The notes beneath the pieces are model-generated. The model saw nothing but the letters and a program-made list of their open reading frames with translations. It was not told where the DNA came from and did not search any database. The position numbers and the translations under genes were made by a program. Below, in pieces: positions 48,416 through 60,186 of a stretch of DNA of 64,000 bases. The DNA lies in the NCBI RefSeq assembly GCF_003144115.1, contig NW_020312009.1:557342-621341 (forward strand), in the 5' to 3' direction. Numbering within the stretch: position 1 is the first letter of the stretch; each line of letters opens with the position of its first letter. The stretch comes from Tilletiopsis washingtonensis. Its lineage: Eukaryota > Basidiomycota > Exobasidiomycetes > Entylomatales.

Positions 48416-50806
48416 ATGCGCGTCGCCATCGAGGGCTGCTCGCACGGCGAGCTGGACGCCATCTACGCCAGCATCGCCGCGCTCGATGCGCGCGCCTCGC
48501 AGCCGGCAGCGGCTGGCGCCTCGGGCTCTTCTTCCACGGCGGCGGCGGCGCCGGTCACTCGCACGCAGCTGCTGCTGCTCTGCGGCGACGTGCAGGCAGC
48601 GCGCAATGCGGCGGATCTCTCGTGCATCGCCATGCCCGACAAGTACCTGCAGCTCGGCGACTTTGCGCACTACTACAGCGGCGTCAAGGTCGCGCCCATC
48701 CTCACGCTCGTCATCGGCGGCAACCACGAGGCGAGCAACTACATGCACGAGCTGTGAGTGGCAGTAGCACGGAGTGCGCGGCTCGGTGGGTCGAGCATGG
48801 GACATGCTGGTGCGGAGACCCCCGCCAGCCCGCATTCACCTGCCTGGGCATCTGCGTGTGCTGACCGCTCCCTGCCAGCTACCACGGCGGCTGGCTTGCG
48901 CCCAACATCTACTACCTCGGCGCCGCAGGCTGTGTGGAAGTAGGTGGCCTGCGCATCGCCGGCATTTCGGGCATCTACAAGTCGCACGACTTTACGCGCG
49001 GCCGCTACGAGACGCTGCCGTACGACCGCAGCGCCGTGCGCAGCATCTATCACACGCGCGTGTATGACTCGTGGCGCCTCTCGCTGGTGAGTGCGCATGC
49101 TGAGAGCGGCGCTGTGGCGTCACGTTGACACGTCTTGAGCAGCTTGCGGATGCGCAGAGTCGACCGCACGTCGTGATGAGCCACGACTGGCCGAACACAA
49201 TCGAGCAGCACGGCGACACGCAGGCGTTGATCCGTCGCAAGCCCTTCTTCAAGGACGAGGTGTGTATGCACTCGAACGGGCTCTTCAGCCAGCGCTGACA
49301 TACCGCCTGCAGATCAACACCTCGACGCTGGGCTCGCCGCCATTGTGGGAGCTCCTGCGTGGTCTGGCGCCCGATTACTGGTTTTCGGCGCATCTGCATG
49401 TCCGCTTCGCCGCGCTGTACAAGCACGACGGCAGCGTCACGACTGTGGCGTCTGCACAGGGCAAGCAGTCTGGCGGGCCTAGCAACAACGCTGCGGCCTC
49501 GTCGTCTGCGCTTCCGCCTGCTGAGGAGGCGGCAGCGCCTCGTGCGCGCACTTGGGGCGGCGTGCCGGTCGTGCTGGATGCTGGCGCGCATGACGCCGAG
49601 GGCGTCCCGGACGAGAGCGTCGAGGCCGAAGCGAACCCGGACGAGATCGAGATTGAGATGTCGCCGAGTCCTCAGCCGGAGGCCGCGCTGGCACCAGATG
49701 CTGCCGTGGAAGCTGCCTCCGCAGTGAAGGACGACATGGACGAGGATCCGCCGCACGCAGTTGCGTCGGGCAGCGACGCGGCGATGCCTCTTGATGCTAC
49801 GCGCCAGGACGGCGAGACGCGCTTCTTGGCGCTGAGCAAGTGCATGGTGGGCCAGGACTTCCTGCAGGTGAGATAGAGCGCTGGCTTTGTGCGCTGCGCC
49901 AGGCTGACGTTGCCGTTCCGCGCCAGATTCTGGACATCCCGGCGCCATTCGACAACGATGACTCGTACGCTTTGCCACTGCCGCCTGCCCCTGTCGCTGC
50001 TGCTGGCGAGCCACTGGCAGAGGGCATGGAGCCCGCAGCCGAGGCGGCCGTTGATGGCGCGGGCCCAAGCAATCCGGCTCCTTCGCCACCGCGGCTCCCG
50101 ACGTTCCGCCACGTCGCACACTGGCTCGCCGTCACGCGCGCCACGCACTCGTACCTCAGCCTGACGCGCCATCAGCCGGCCATGCCGGCCGCGGGCAGCG
50201 CGCAGATGCGGGAGATGGTGCAGGCCGAGGAGACGTGGGTGCAGCAGAACCTCTCATCACGCGTGCGTGGCGAAGGCGAGGTCCCGCCGGGCGCCGACGT
50301 GCATCCGCTCGCGATCGCGGGCGTGCAAGCCTTCGTGCACACCGCGCCGCCAGTCACTGTTCCGGAGGGCTCAGCGCCCGGACCACGTGAGTGCAGACCA
50401 TTGTGCTGATGTTGAGCATGTCTGACAAGCGTGTGCGTCCACAGCGCCATACTACACCAACCCGCAGACCGAGGCGCTCTGCGCATGGCTGCAGATTCCC
50501 AACCGCATCAACGCGCCGCCGCCTATGCCAGGCGCGCCGAGCAGCGCCTCTGCGCCCGGACTGAAGCGCGGTCCTCCGTCCGGCTCCTTCCCGGGCGTTG
50601 CAGGGCTGCCGCAGAAGCCGGCGCCAGCGAGCGAAGAGGAGGAGATCAGACGCATCCAGATGGCGGCCAAGGAGGCCATGAGCCGCAAGCGCAGCAAGAC
50701 GGAGGACGGCAACGCTGCGCTGTCGGCGACAGAGGAGCGCCCGCCAGTCATGACGCTCGATGAAGATGATGGCATCGATGCTCGCTGGAAAGAAGGCTCG
50801 GGATAA
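48416..50806 (+). CDS. DBR1: Lariat RNA debranching enzyme
   Basis: Metallophosphoesterase that cuts the 2'-5' bond of intron lariats in the nucleus. It starts at ATG 48416 and has six exons. The N-terminus MRVAIEGCSHGELDAIY carries the first metal ligands; LLLCGDVQAARNAADL, LVIGGNHEASNYMHEL, RIAGISGIYKSHDFTRGRYE and VVMSHDWPNTIEQHG follow in family order. The C-terminal part has DYWFSAHLHVRFAALY (the last metal histidines), then TRFLALSKCMVGQDFLQILD after a ~110-residue acidic insertion (residues around 300-400). The DBR1 C-terminal domain continues through HWLAVTRATHSYLSLTRHQP to a Lys/Arg-rich end. At about 640 residues it is longer than yeast Dbr1 (405) because of the disordered insertions. 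A short divergent spacer (276 bases) separates it from SRP40. Confidence 0.95.
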
Positions 50807-50913
50807 GCGCTCGGCCTCCTTGACTTATCTCTTGGCGCGACCCTGCGCGCTGCGAGTCTGCTGTAACCCTCCTGTAACGCAATGTCTCCCTCTAATGATC
50901 ATCAGCCGCTTCG

Positions 50914-52655
50914 CTATTCTCTCCTGAGTAGGTGCGCTCTGGCCTCTGCAACATCACGGCTCGCACACGCAGTGATGTGCTCTTGGGTAACGATTGCAGC
51001 CGGTGCAGAGGAGTTGGAAGCGCGGGAAGACAGGAAGAGTCGGATGGGTGGCGCTGGCACACAAGGACATGCGACGTGAGAAGATCGACGTCTGCGCGCG
51101 AGGCGTCTTGGGTTCTCAGAGCTGGCGGCGAAAGTCTGCAATCAGCGATCACGTAGCGGCGTCTGCAAGACAGAGCACTCACTAATGAGTCCATCCGGCT
51201 CAGCACGTGCAAGACGGCCGCAATCGTCTCGAACTGTGCCTCTCCGGCATCACCACGCACCAGCTCGGCGCGCACGGCCTTTGCCAGCTCGGCCGTCGAG
51301 ACGCCGGCGCCCTGCGCCTCGGTCGACATGCTTCCCTCGCCGATGCCCGGCTTGCGCGCGCCTCCCGCTGGGCCAGCAACGTTCGAGCCAATCGCCGCAC
51401 CCGAGCGCGGCGCCATCGGCCACTGTGCAAAGTCGGCCAGCAGGTCGTCTGCCTTTTGGAAGGCCGCCTCGCGCGCGTCGTACGCCAGGTGCGTGAGGGC
51501 ATTTTCGAGCACGTTGGCGGAGAAGGCACAGCAGAGCAGCGCCAGGCTGCGCGTCGCCGGCGCCGAGACGGCCTTGCCCTCGTCGCGATACAGCGAGCCG
51601 GGCGACGGCAGTGTGCCGCTGCGCGACGTCAGCAGCGTCAAGACGCGCCGCAGCACCGCATCCTTGGCGCCCGAGTCGGCCACCGGATGTGTGGCCATGT
51701 CGAAGAGGAGGAAGTTGCGCTTCTCGGTGCGCAGCACGCCCTTGTCCACCAGTCCCTTTGCCAATCGCTCCCGCACTTGCTTGAGCTGGAAGCCGATCTT
51801 CGTCACGTTCCATGTCTCGCCTGCGGGAGGGTCAGCAGCTGGGTGCGAGACGGTGGCTCGAAGCGATGTGGTCACGCGACGTCTGGCACATAGCTGGCGG
51901 CGCGAAGGAAAACACAGCCAAGTTGACCGCGCGATCCGCCGAAAGCCGCTACACTGAGACCTTCCTATTCCAACACTCACCGCTAAGCAGGTCCACCCAC
52001 TGCGCCGCGCCCATCGGCTCGGCGCCCTTGATGAGCCGCAGCGTCTCGTCGAGCAGCACCTCGCCCGTCATGCGCGAGTCGAGCAGCTCGAGCGGGCGCT
52101 CCGACAGCGGGCGCGCACGAGCGGCGCCGTCGCGCGACACGCCGATGCGCCGGCGCAGCGCCAGCTCTATGAGGATGCAGCCGCGCAGCGTGTAGGAGAT
52201 GTTGTCGTTCCAGAAGGAGAGGTAGCCCTGCGGAACGTGGCGCGTCAGTGAGAGCCTGGAGAGGCCGCGAGCAGGACGACAGCCCGGCACAGCACAACAC
52301 AGAGCATGCCTGAGCCGCGACACTCTCTGCCGTGCTCCTATGTCCGCCAGCACGCCGCACGCACCTGTCTGTCCTTGAGGCCGAGCAGCAGGCACTCGTC
52401 CATGAGCGTGAGGCGCGGGTGGGCACGCGTCTCCTGCGGGTCGTCGAGGTCGCGCGGGTCGTAGGCAATGCGGTGGTCGCCGGTGAGGGCCGCCTTGCCC
52501 AGCGCGCCCGAGGCGACGGCGGCGGCGGCCGAGGCCGAGGCGCCGCCGGGCCCCGAGCCGGTGGGCGTCGAGGGCCCGGCGGCGGGCGAGGCGCTGCCAT
52601 TGGCACCGGCGCCGCCGCGCCGGCGCTGCAGACCCGAGGTGCCGACGGCGGACAT
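50914..52655 (-). CDS. VPS74: VPS74/GOLPH3 Golgi glycosyltransferase-retention adaptor, C-terminus uncertain
   Basis: PI4P-binding adaptor that retains mannosyltransferases in the Golgi. Exons are 52365-52655, 51981-52227, 51183-51820 and a doubtful last exon. The GPP34 domain shows [78 protein letters not shown] and [20 protein letters not shown]. Family similarity ends at [13 protein letters not shown], exactly at a GTGAGT donor. A 47-base intron (51136-51182) with a GCTGAT branch-like site is the most reasonable, adding 73 Arg/Ser-rich residues and ending at 50914 (465 residues). Without splicing the frame runs to 50892. The N-terminal ~75 residues are low-complexity Gly/Ala/Ser. Confidence 0.85.
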
Positions 52656-53260
52656 GTGCGGCGCGGCGTCGGCACGGAGTGAGAGTGAGGGTGAGCGGCG
52701 CGGATGTCGAGGTGACTTGTGAGAGGCTGCCGCGGCTGTTGTGGCTGTTGCGTTGCGTGGCCGGTGCATCGGCGGCGCTCTGCTGCTGCGCTCGCTTCGC
52801 GGCCGCGGTGTGCCTTGCTGGCCCCCGCTCCGCAAGGCGCGCTGCTCCCACGCCGCCAAGGCATCGGCGAACGACTCCGCCGAAGCTCGCGCCTGTGCCC
52901 AGCTTGTGCGCTTCCGCGGCTGCTGCGCCAGACGCGTCCATTAACGCGCGCCGCCTCGCTCTTCGCGCCCGAGCAGCCAAGCCCGGCATGCAGCTCACTC
53001 TGCCGCTGCAGTCCCCACACGACGGCTGGGCCGAATGAATGTGTCGCGAGTCATTGCTGAAGCTTGCAAGCGGGACTGTTGCGATACGCGCGAAGGACGG
53101 GCCGCTAGCGCACTTTGTTGCTGCTGACAAGTACGCGTGCGGCGCGCGGCGTGTTGGACTCGCTCGCCGCGCCTCGCGGCCTGCTTGCCGCATCTCCACA
53201 TCCTCGCCTCGCCTCTCACAGCACCCTCTGCGCCACCGTGCCGCCCTCTGCGCAGCAGCC
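52656..53260. promoter_or_regulatory. Shared divergent promoter VPS74/BRCA2
   Basis: 605 bases between the two starts; GC-rich with no TATA box. The BRCA2 side ends in a CCTCGCCTCGCCTCTCACAG-like pyrimidine-rich leader. Confidence 0.5.
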
Positions 53261-56200
53261 ATGGCTCCGACCGGCAAGGTCAGCCTGACCTCTGCCCGGC
53301 CCTCTGAGGCACCTGCCGCTGCTGCTGCTGCCGCCGCCGCCGCCGCCGCCGCCGAGTCGCCACGCAAGGTGACGCCCATCAAGCGGCGGCGCGTCTCGAC
53401 GCGTCAGCCGCGCCGCTCGGGCGGCAGCGCCACCGACGACGGCGCCGCGGCTTCGGACGGCGCCTCGGACGCCGAAGGCAGTGCAGCACCGGCACTGCGC
53501 CAGGCGCGCCGCTCGCCGGCGCAGCCCATCTCGATGCATGCGCCGCCGCTCGAGGAAGGCGGCGCCTCACGCTCGGTGCGCCGCCCGCCGTCCGTCGAGA
53601 CGTCGGCCGCAGACCTCGACGTCATCAGCGCGCATGCCGCAGCGCACACGTCGCCGCTGCGCTCCGGCCTGCGCAGACGCAACGCTGCCGCTGCGCCGCC
53701 GCGCACTCGTCCTACGCTCGTGAGCAGCGCCCTTGGCCGCGCACGAGGCGATGAGCGCAGACGGCGCGAGGCAGAGGCGAATGTCGTCTTCATGGACGCA
53801 CAGGAGGTGCTGGAGCGGGCGGGCAAGCCCGACGCGAGCAGCAGCCATGGCTCGCCCGCCTCGTCGAGAAGGTCGCCGACCAAGGAGCCCGCCGAGCAGC
53901 ACGACGAGGGCGGAGATGCGGACGAGTCGAGGCGAAGCACGTCTGTTGCATCCTCTCCGGCAAAGTCTGCACGTGCGTCTGTGCAGGGCAGTGTCTCGCC
54001 GCAAAAGAGCGGCACCTCATCATCGAGGCGCTCGGAGCCCAAGATCCTCGCACCCGACTCGTCGCCGCTCAGCTCTCCGGCGTCCTCCTCAAAACGACGC
54101 AGAATGACGGCGTCCGGGGCGGATAGCGGAAGCCGCGCTTCATCTGCTGCCTCGCCTAGTCCGCCGCGAGGGATGAGCTCGGGCTCGGATGCAGATGAAG
54201 CAGATGCTGCTGAGCGCGCGCTCGGGCTTGCGTCAGCTGCACCAGCTGCGGACGAGGTGGCAGCCAAGATGGACAATGACGCCGGAGAGGCGTTGATGCA
54301 GGCTGAGAACGCGGAAGAGCCTAGCAAGGCAGCAGTGGAGGGTGCGCCGCCGGCCGCCGAGCTCGCATCCGCGCCAATGCTCCTTGACGAGACCGCAGCT
54401 GCGAGAGAACCTGCGGCACCGGAGCCTACGCCGGCCGCCGTGCCTGCAGAAGCGCAAACCGCGTCCGAAGCGCCGCAGGGCGAGGCGCCCGCAGAGCTCG
54501 AAGCTGCCTCGGTGCCGCAAGCAGAGCCAGCAGCAGAGCCGATCCCACCGGCGCACTCGCTTCCAGCACCCGCAGTTCCCGCGGCAGAGAAGCAGATGCA
54601 GCCGGTCGAGGACAGCGAGAAGGGCCAGCCGAGCACAACTGCATTGGACATGGAGCGAAACGCGACCGAGCTGGCCGGCGCGGCTATGATGGACGCCGAG
54701 CCAAACGTAGCTGCGATGGACGCCGAGGCTGCGATGGTTGTCAAGCCGCGCGCTACTGGGACAGTCGTCGTGGCAAGCGCACTTGCGTCGGACGCCGTGG
54801 CGGACGCAGCCGAAGCGGTTGCCGCGTGGGGCGTGGCTGCCACCGACGCTGCATCGATGCTCGCTCCGCCTGCCAGGCCGTCTTCGTCGCCGACCGCCAG
54901 GACGGCCACAAGTCGCGTTGCCTCGCCGGACCTCTTGTCCTCTGCAGCTGCTCCGGCCTCCTCTCCAGCGGTCGCGGCGCCTTCGGTGCCGCACACGGCG
55001 GCCAGCTCCAGCCAAACGGCATCAGGCTCGGCACTAGCACCGGCTTCGTCCACGGAACCTCCAGCGGCAGCCACTTCCAGTGCTGGGCAGACCGCGCAGT
55101 CGCCGCAGCACGCTGAGCTTCTCGACGGCCTCGACAGCCAGGACTTTGACGATCTCATGCTCAGCCCCGAAGCCGCACGGCGGCCAGCGGCGCGCACAGG
55201 AGCTGTGCTCGAGTCGCCGGCCGTCGCAGCGCGAGCATTTCAGCGCGCTCGCAGCGGCAAGCAGGCGAAGCAGCCTGGTGCGGCCTATGACTCCGACGAC
55301 GAGTTTGCGGGCGTGGACAGCGATCTCTTCGCGGAGCTCGCGGACGGCGATCTTGATGCGAGCTTTGCAGGCGCGATGGGCGCTTCAACGTCGACCTTCA
55401 GCAACGGCGCCGTGCCTCCTATGATCGGCTTCAAGAGCGGACGCGGCGAAGCGCTAAAGGCGCCGAGTGAAGCGGCCCTAAAGGCTGCACGCTCGCGCTT
55501 CTGGGACGTGGCGGATGGCGAGGACGACGTGCCTTCCACGCCTAGCCGAGCCGCAAGTGCTGTGATCGGAGAATTCGCTGCCGGCGCACGTCCAGGCAAC
55601 GCCGCCGGTGGCCATCTCGAGCGCACGCGGACGCCACTCGGACGGCTGCCTCACGACAATGTCAGCGGCTCGCCGCGCCACAGCCCGAACGAGTCGGTCA
55701 ATGGCGCAGGCAAGCAGCAGGCAGCTGCTGCTCCGCGGGCATTCGAGACGCCTCTGCGTACGAACACTCTCGTGCGGCCACTGGCGACGCCGCTGCCGCG
55801 CGCCTCGCTCAGCTCCGGTGCCACTCCACAGCGATCTGGCTCGCATCTCCTCTCCACGCCGGCATCGACGTCCGCTCGAGTCGCACTCGGCGTCACGCCT
55901 CGCGTTGCTGCTGCGCGAAGCGTGGCGCGCCCGAAGTTTGCGACGCCTTTCAAGTCGGCGCCTCGAGCTGCGGCGACTGTGACGCCCAGACACAACACGC
56001 CCAGCTCAGCAGCGTTCAGCTCGCCGCTGAAGACGGCCGCTGGTCCGTCGCACGTTGGTCTGGCCTCCGGCCGCAAACGCATGCCTGCTGCCGATGTCTT
56101 CAAGGTTCCAGCTGCCAGTGCACGCGCGCCGCACTCGGTTGTGGGCAGCGAGCAGAGCGGACGGCTGCGCAAGCCGACCGTCTCTGGAGGCCCAGCGGTG

Positions 56201-57920
56201 TTCGATCTCTCGACGCCTCGCAGCGAGCGCAAGGGCATGCGTGCCTACGGCCTGCACCCTGAGAGCGTCTCGGCTGCAGCGGTCAAGGCAGAGTTCGACG
56301 AGATTCCCGTCATTCTCGACACGCCCATGCGCAGTCTCGAGTTCGAGTTCGACACGCCCGCCGGCGACGCCTTTGGGCCGCAGCAGGCGCTCGAGTTCCT
56401 TCACAGCAAGGGCGCAGTGCACGTCGACGCTCGCTGGATCCGCAATCACTGGCTCTTGATCTTGTGGAAGATCGCGGCTTTGACGCGCTTGCTGCCCGAC
56501 GAGCATGCGTGGCGCTTCAGCAGCGAGGAGGTGTGCAAGCAGCTGCTCTACCGGTGAGCCGACCTGACCTGACCCGCCGCCGCGCTTCACGATGCTGACG
56601 GTCGCTCCTGGTCAGCTACGAGCGTGAGGTGAATCTCGCACAGCGCTCGGCGATCAAGCGGATCCAGGAGCACGACTCGTCGCCCAGCCAGTCGATGGTG
56701 CTCTGCGTCATGGCGATTCCTACGGCGCTAGAGGAGGACGAGACGCCATTCGTGGAGCTCACGGACGGCTGGTACCGCATCCGCGCCACGATCGACAAGG
56801 CGCTGCACCGTGCCGTGCAGCGTGGGCGCGTCAAGGTCGGCTCGAAGCTTGCCATCTCGGGGGCTCGCGTGAGTCAATCGCAAGCGCGCTTCGCTGCGCA
56901 CGCTGACCTCTCGCAGCTCAATGGGTCGTCAGAGCCTGCTGAGGTGCTGCAAGCTCTGGACCTCTCGGCGCTGTGTCTCGAGAGCAACGCTGTCAAGCTG
57001 GCGCGCTGGGACGCGCGTCTTGGCTTTGCGCCTCGGCCGTTCGTCGCCACGCTCCGCAGTCTCACGCCCGACGGCGGCCTCGTGCCGTGCATGGACATCG
57101 TCCTTACTCGCGTCTATCCGCTCGCCTTTGTCGACGAGCGCGAGCGCGGCGGCGGCGAGGACATGAGCAATGCGCGGGGCGAGGCGCAAGAGGCCGAAGA
57201 GGAGGAGAAGTGGCATGCGCAGCAGGGCGACGTGCGGGCGCGCATCGAGGCCAAGTACGAGCAGTCGGAGCGCACGCTGGAGCAGCTCAGCGGCATGCTG
57301 TACCACCTCGCGAGCGGCATGGATGCCGGCGCGTCCCAGAGCTACGGTGAGCAGGTCAACGCGGACAGGTGTGAGCGCTCCTGACATCCGTTACGCCTGC
57401 AGCCACAGCGAGCCAGTGCGAAGACTACCTGGACTCGCTTCTCGTCTCGTCCGACCCGCAGCGCGATGCTTCCCGCATCCCGCCAAGCAGCCTGCCCGCC
57501 GTTGCGCAGCTCGCCGCTCAGCGCAGCCAGCGTTCGCGTGAGGAGATGCGCGGGCAGATGGAAGCTGAGCTCGCCGCCGCGTGCGCTCCGCGTCGCTCGC
57601 GCGACTTTCGCGTCGTCCGCTTCGAAGACGCAGGTACGGGGCCTGGAGGCGCTTGGCAGGGCCGACGACCCAGGGGCCAGCGCAGCGTACAGCTCACGGT
57701 CTGGGACGTCAGCAAGCTGGGCGAGCAGGGCCTGCAGGAGGGCAAACGCTACATTGTGAGCAGCACCGTCTGCATAGCCGTTGATCAGAGCTGACACGGC
57801 CGCTTCCGGCAGGTGACCAACCTCCGACCCACGCAGCTGCGCAGCTGGCGCAAGCCGGACGACGCCGCGGACATCTTCCTCTCCACGCGCCGCGACACGA
57901 GCTGGCGCCTCGTCGAGTGA
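53261..57920 (+). CDS. BRH2: BRCA2 homologue (Brh2-like recombination mediator)
   Basis: Loads Rad51 on single-stranded DNA in homologous recombination. 1,478 residues in five exons (53261-56553, 56616-56868, 56917-57346, 57403-57755, 57813-57920), all in phase. Residues 1-~700 are disordered. One BRC-like element lies at ~720-746 ([20 protein letters not shown], then ARSRFW). The C-terminal DNA-binding unit is unmistakable: helical domain [20 protein letters not shown] and [39 protein letters not shown], then OB folds with [20 protein letters not shown] and [20 protein letters not shown]. In other BRCA2 proteins this region binds Dss1. Brh2 of Ustilago has about 1,075 residues; the excess here is in the disordered N-terminal half. 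It ends at TSWRLVE. Confidence 0.94.
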
Positions 57921-58080
57921 CCCGTCTCATCTACACATCATTCTTCCCTTGACCCGCGCATGACCACATCAGACCCTGTAACAGCACACCACACATGACC
58001 GAGCTTCGTTGACACGTCTCTATCGCATTGCGTGCGTGTCTGAGGCAGCCGGTGCGGAGCGGTCTAGGGGCACGGCGCGG

Positions 58081-58120
58081 GAGCAGACGGCATGGCGTGA
58101 GAGCAGACGGCATGGCGTGG
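58081..58120. repeat. 20-base tandem duplication downstream of the phosphatase stop
   Basis: Two copies of GAGCAGACGGCATGGCGTGA at 58081-58100 and 58101-58120; the last base of copy 2 is G. They lie in the 212-base convergent spacer between BRCA2 and the phosphatase, probably in its 3' UTR. Confidence 0.9.
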
Positions 58121-58132
58121 GAGCGCGGCGGC

Positions 58133-60186
58133 TCAGAGGTCGCGGTGCGCCTGGCGCTTGGCAGCGGCGTGCGAGCGCTCCTCCATCGCGGCCCGACGCT
58201 CAGAGCCAAACACAAAATCGTTCTCCGCATGCGAAAGGCCCCAAGCACGCTTGGCGGCCGGCGGCTGGTAGGCGGGCAGGATGTGCTTGGTGCCGGCGTG
58301 GTAGCGGTCGATGACCGTCGTCTTGTTGGCCGAGCCGGAGCCGGCGACGTGCTGCGTGCCGTTGTTGAGCTTCGTCGTAAGCTCGGCCATCTTGGCGGTG
58401 AGACCGAGGTGCTGCGCAGTCCACTGGCCGATCCAGGTGTTCTCGTGGTTGCCGAGCATCGCCTTGGTGTACGAGGCCTGCTTCTTCGGGTTGGCTGCGT
58501 GCAGCGGCAAAAGGCGTCAGTCCAGGAGGGCAGAGGAAGGCTGCCAGGCGCCACACTGACCATGGTAAGCGTAAAGGTTGACGTCCACCCCTGAGTGACC
58601 CGTCGTGCTCCAGCCAAGGTGCGCACGCCAGTTGACGAGCGAGGCGAGGAAGACCGGCAGCGCATAGCCCGTCTTGTCGTTCTTGGCGATGAGCACTGCG
58701 CGGTCGACCTCGTCGTCCTGGACGTCGCTCAGGCCGAGCTGATCGATCTCGCGGACCATCTGCTCGCGCAGCTCCGTGTCCGTGCGGTTCGCCTTCTTGA
58801 CGTACGCCGCGTACTCGTTGGCGAGGAACTCGGTGGTGTGCTTGGCTCCGAATAAGACGTCCGGCATCCAGCCGTAGAGCGCCTGCAACAAGAGAGACGT
58901 GTGAGCAACGGCGGTGCGCGGGGCGGCGGGCGAGTAGGACGGTGAGCGAGTAACGGCGGTGCGTAAGGACGACGGGCAATGGTGAGGCGTGGGAACTTCC
59001 GCCCACGGCGCGGCAGGGCCCCTAGCTTCCGCCCCTATCCGCGTTGAGTCGCTTCAAGATCATTGGAAGGCCCCGCCAAGACGTGTACGAGTCACTCACC
59101 TCGCTGTCCTCGGGGCGCTGCTCAGCCAACGTCAGTCCACCACATTCATGGTCGCTGGTGCTGATCAACGCGATATCGTCACTTTCGCGCTTGGAGACCC
59201 ATGCGGTGACGGCCTCGAACATCTTGTTGTACTCCAAGATGTCGTAGATGTGGCCTGCACTGCTGTCAGTGACGCACGAGACGAGGGCGCACACAGGACT
59301 GCTCACCGATGGGGTCATTGTTGTGCGCGGCGTGGTCGATGCGGGCGCCCTCGATCATGATGAAGAAGGGCTTGCCGGCCTTCTCGAGGGCGTTGAGCGC
59401 GGCGATGGCCATCTCGGTGAGGCTGGGCTCGGCGGTGGCGTTGCGGTCGAGCTCGTAGGCCATGTGGCTGCTGGCAAAGAGGCCAAGCGAGGGCATCTTG
59501 ACGGCGCTGCCGTTGTTGAAGGCGTCGAACGCGGAGCGGTTGAGCGCGACGGCCCAGCCGGCGGCCTGCGCCTCGCCGATGAGGTCGCGCGAGTCCTTGC
59601 GCGACGAGCCCGTCGTCGTGTTGGGCTGGAAGTGGCGCCGGCCGCCGCCCCACATGAGGTCCACGCGGCGGCCGAGCACGGTGCCGCCGAGCTCGTGCAC
59701 GGCAATCAGGTTCTCGTCGTCGCGGTCGGGCGTGTGGGCGGCGTACGAGGCGGGCGTGGCATGCGTGATGCGGCTCGTGGTGACGAGGCCCGTCGAGTAG
59801 CCGAGCTCGTGCGCAGCCTCGAGCACCGTGCCGCACGGCTTCGAGTCGACGTCGACGCCGATGGCGGCATTGAAACTTTTGACTGCGCATGAGTAGGCGG
59901 TTGCTGATGCGGCCGAGTCGGTCACGAGGGAGTCGGTGGAGCGCGTGCGGATCGTGCCGACGAGGTGGCGGTCGAGCGGCAGCGTCGTGTTCCACGGCAG
60001 GCCGTCGCGGGCGTGGACGAAGCTGCGGGCGAACGTCTCCGACGCCGGGCCGAAGCCGTCGCTGATGAGCTGGATGACGCTCTTCTGGCCGTGGCCGTTC
60101 TTGCCGCGGCCGGGCGCCGCCTGCACCGCCGAAGCAGCGGCGGTGAGGATGAGCGAGAGCTGGAGGAGCGAGTTGCTGAGCTGCAT
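58133..60186 (-). CDS. Alkaline phosphatase, secretory pathway
   Basis: Metal-dependent phosphomonoesterase of the PHO8/bacterial PhoA family, about 590 residues in four exons from the ATG at 60186. The start MQLSNSLLQLSLILTAAASA is a clear signal peptide, so the enzyme enters the secretory pathway and may be periplasmic or secreted. Motifs: VIQLISDGFGPASE (first metal Asp); TDSLVTDSAASATAYSC with the nucleophilic Ser; GLVTTSRITHATPA; IMIEGARIDHAAHNND; ALISTSDHECGGLT. The C-terminal exon contains LGNHENTWIGQWTAQ. The second intron (about 210 bases, ~58883-59095) is long and holds an internal repeat of AACGGCGGTGCG. A palindromic TATA motif lies just upstream of the start. Confidence 0.93.

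Noticed and set aside
51163-51182. 20-base intron at the VPS74 end
   Set aside because: GTGAGT...TTGCAG would give a neat stop after seven codons, but 20 bases is shorter than known spliceosomal introns in fungi and leaves no room for a branch point.
53404-55197. 597-residue minus-strand frame opposite BRCA2
   Set aside because: Ser/Ala-rich antisense reflection of the disordered BRCA2 N-terminus, without start context or domain.
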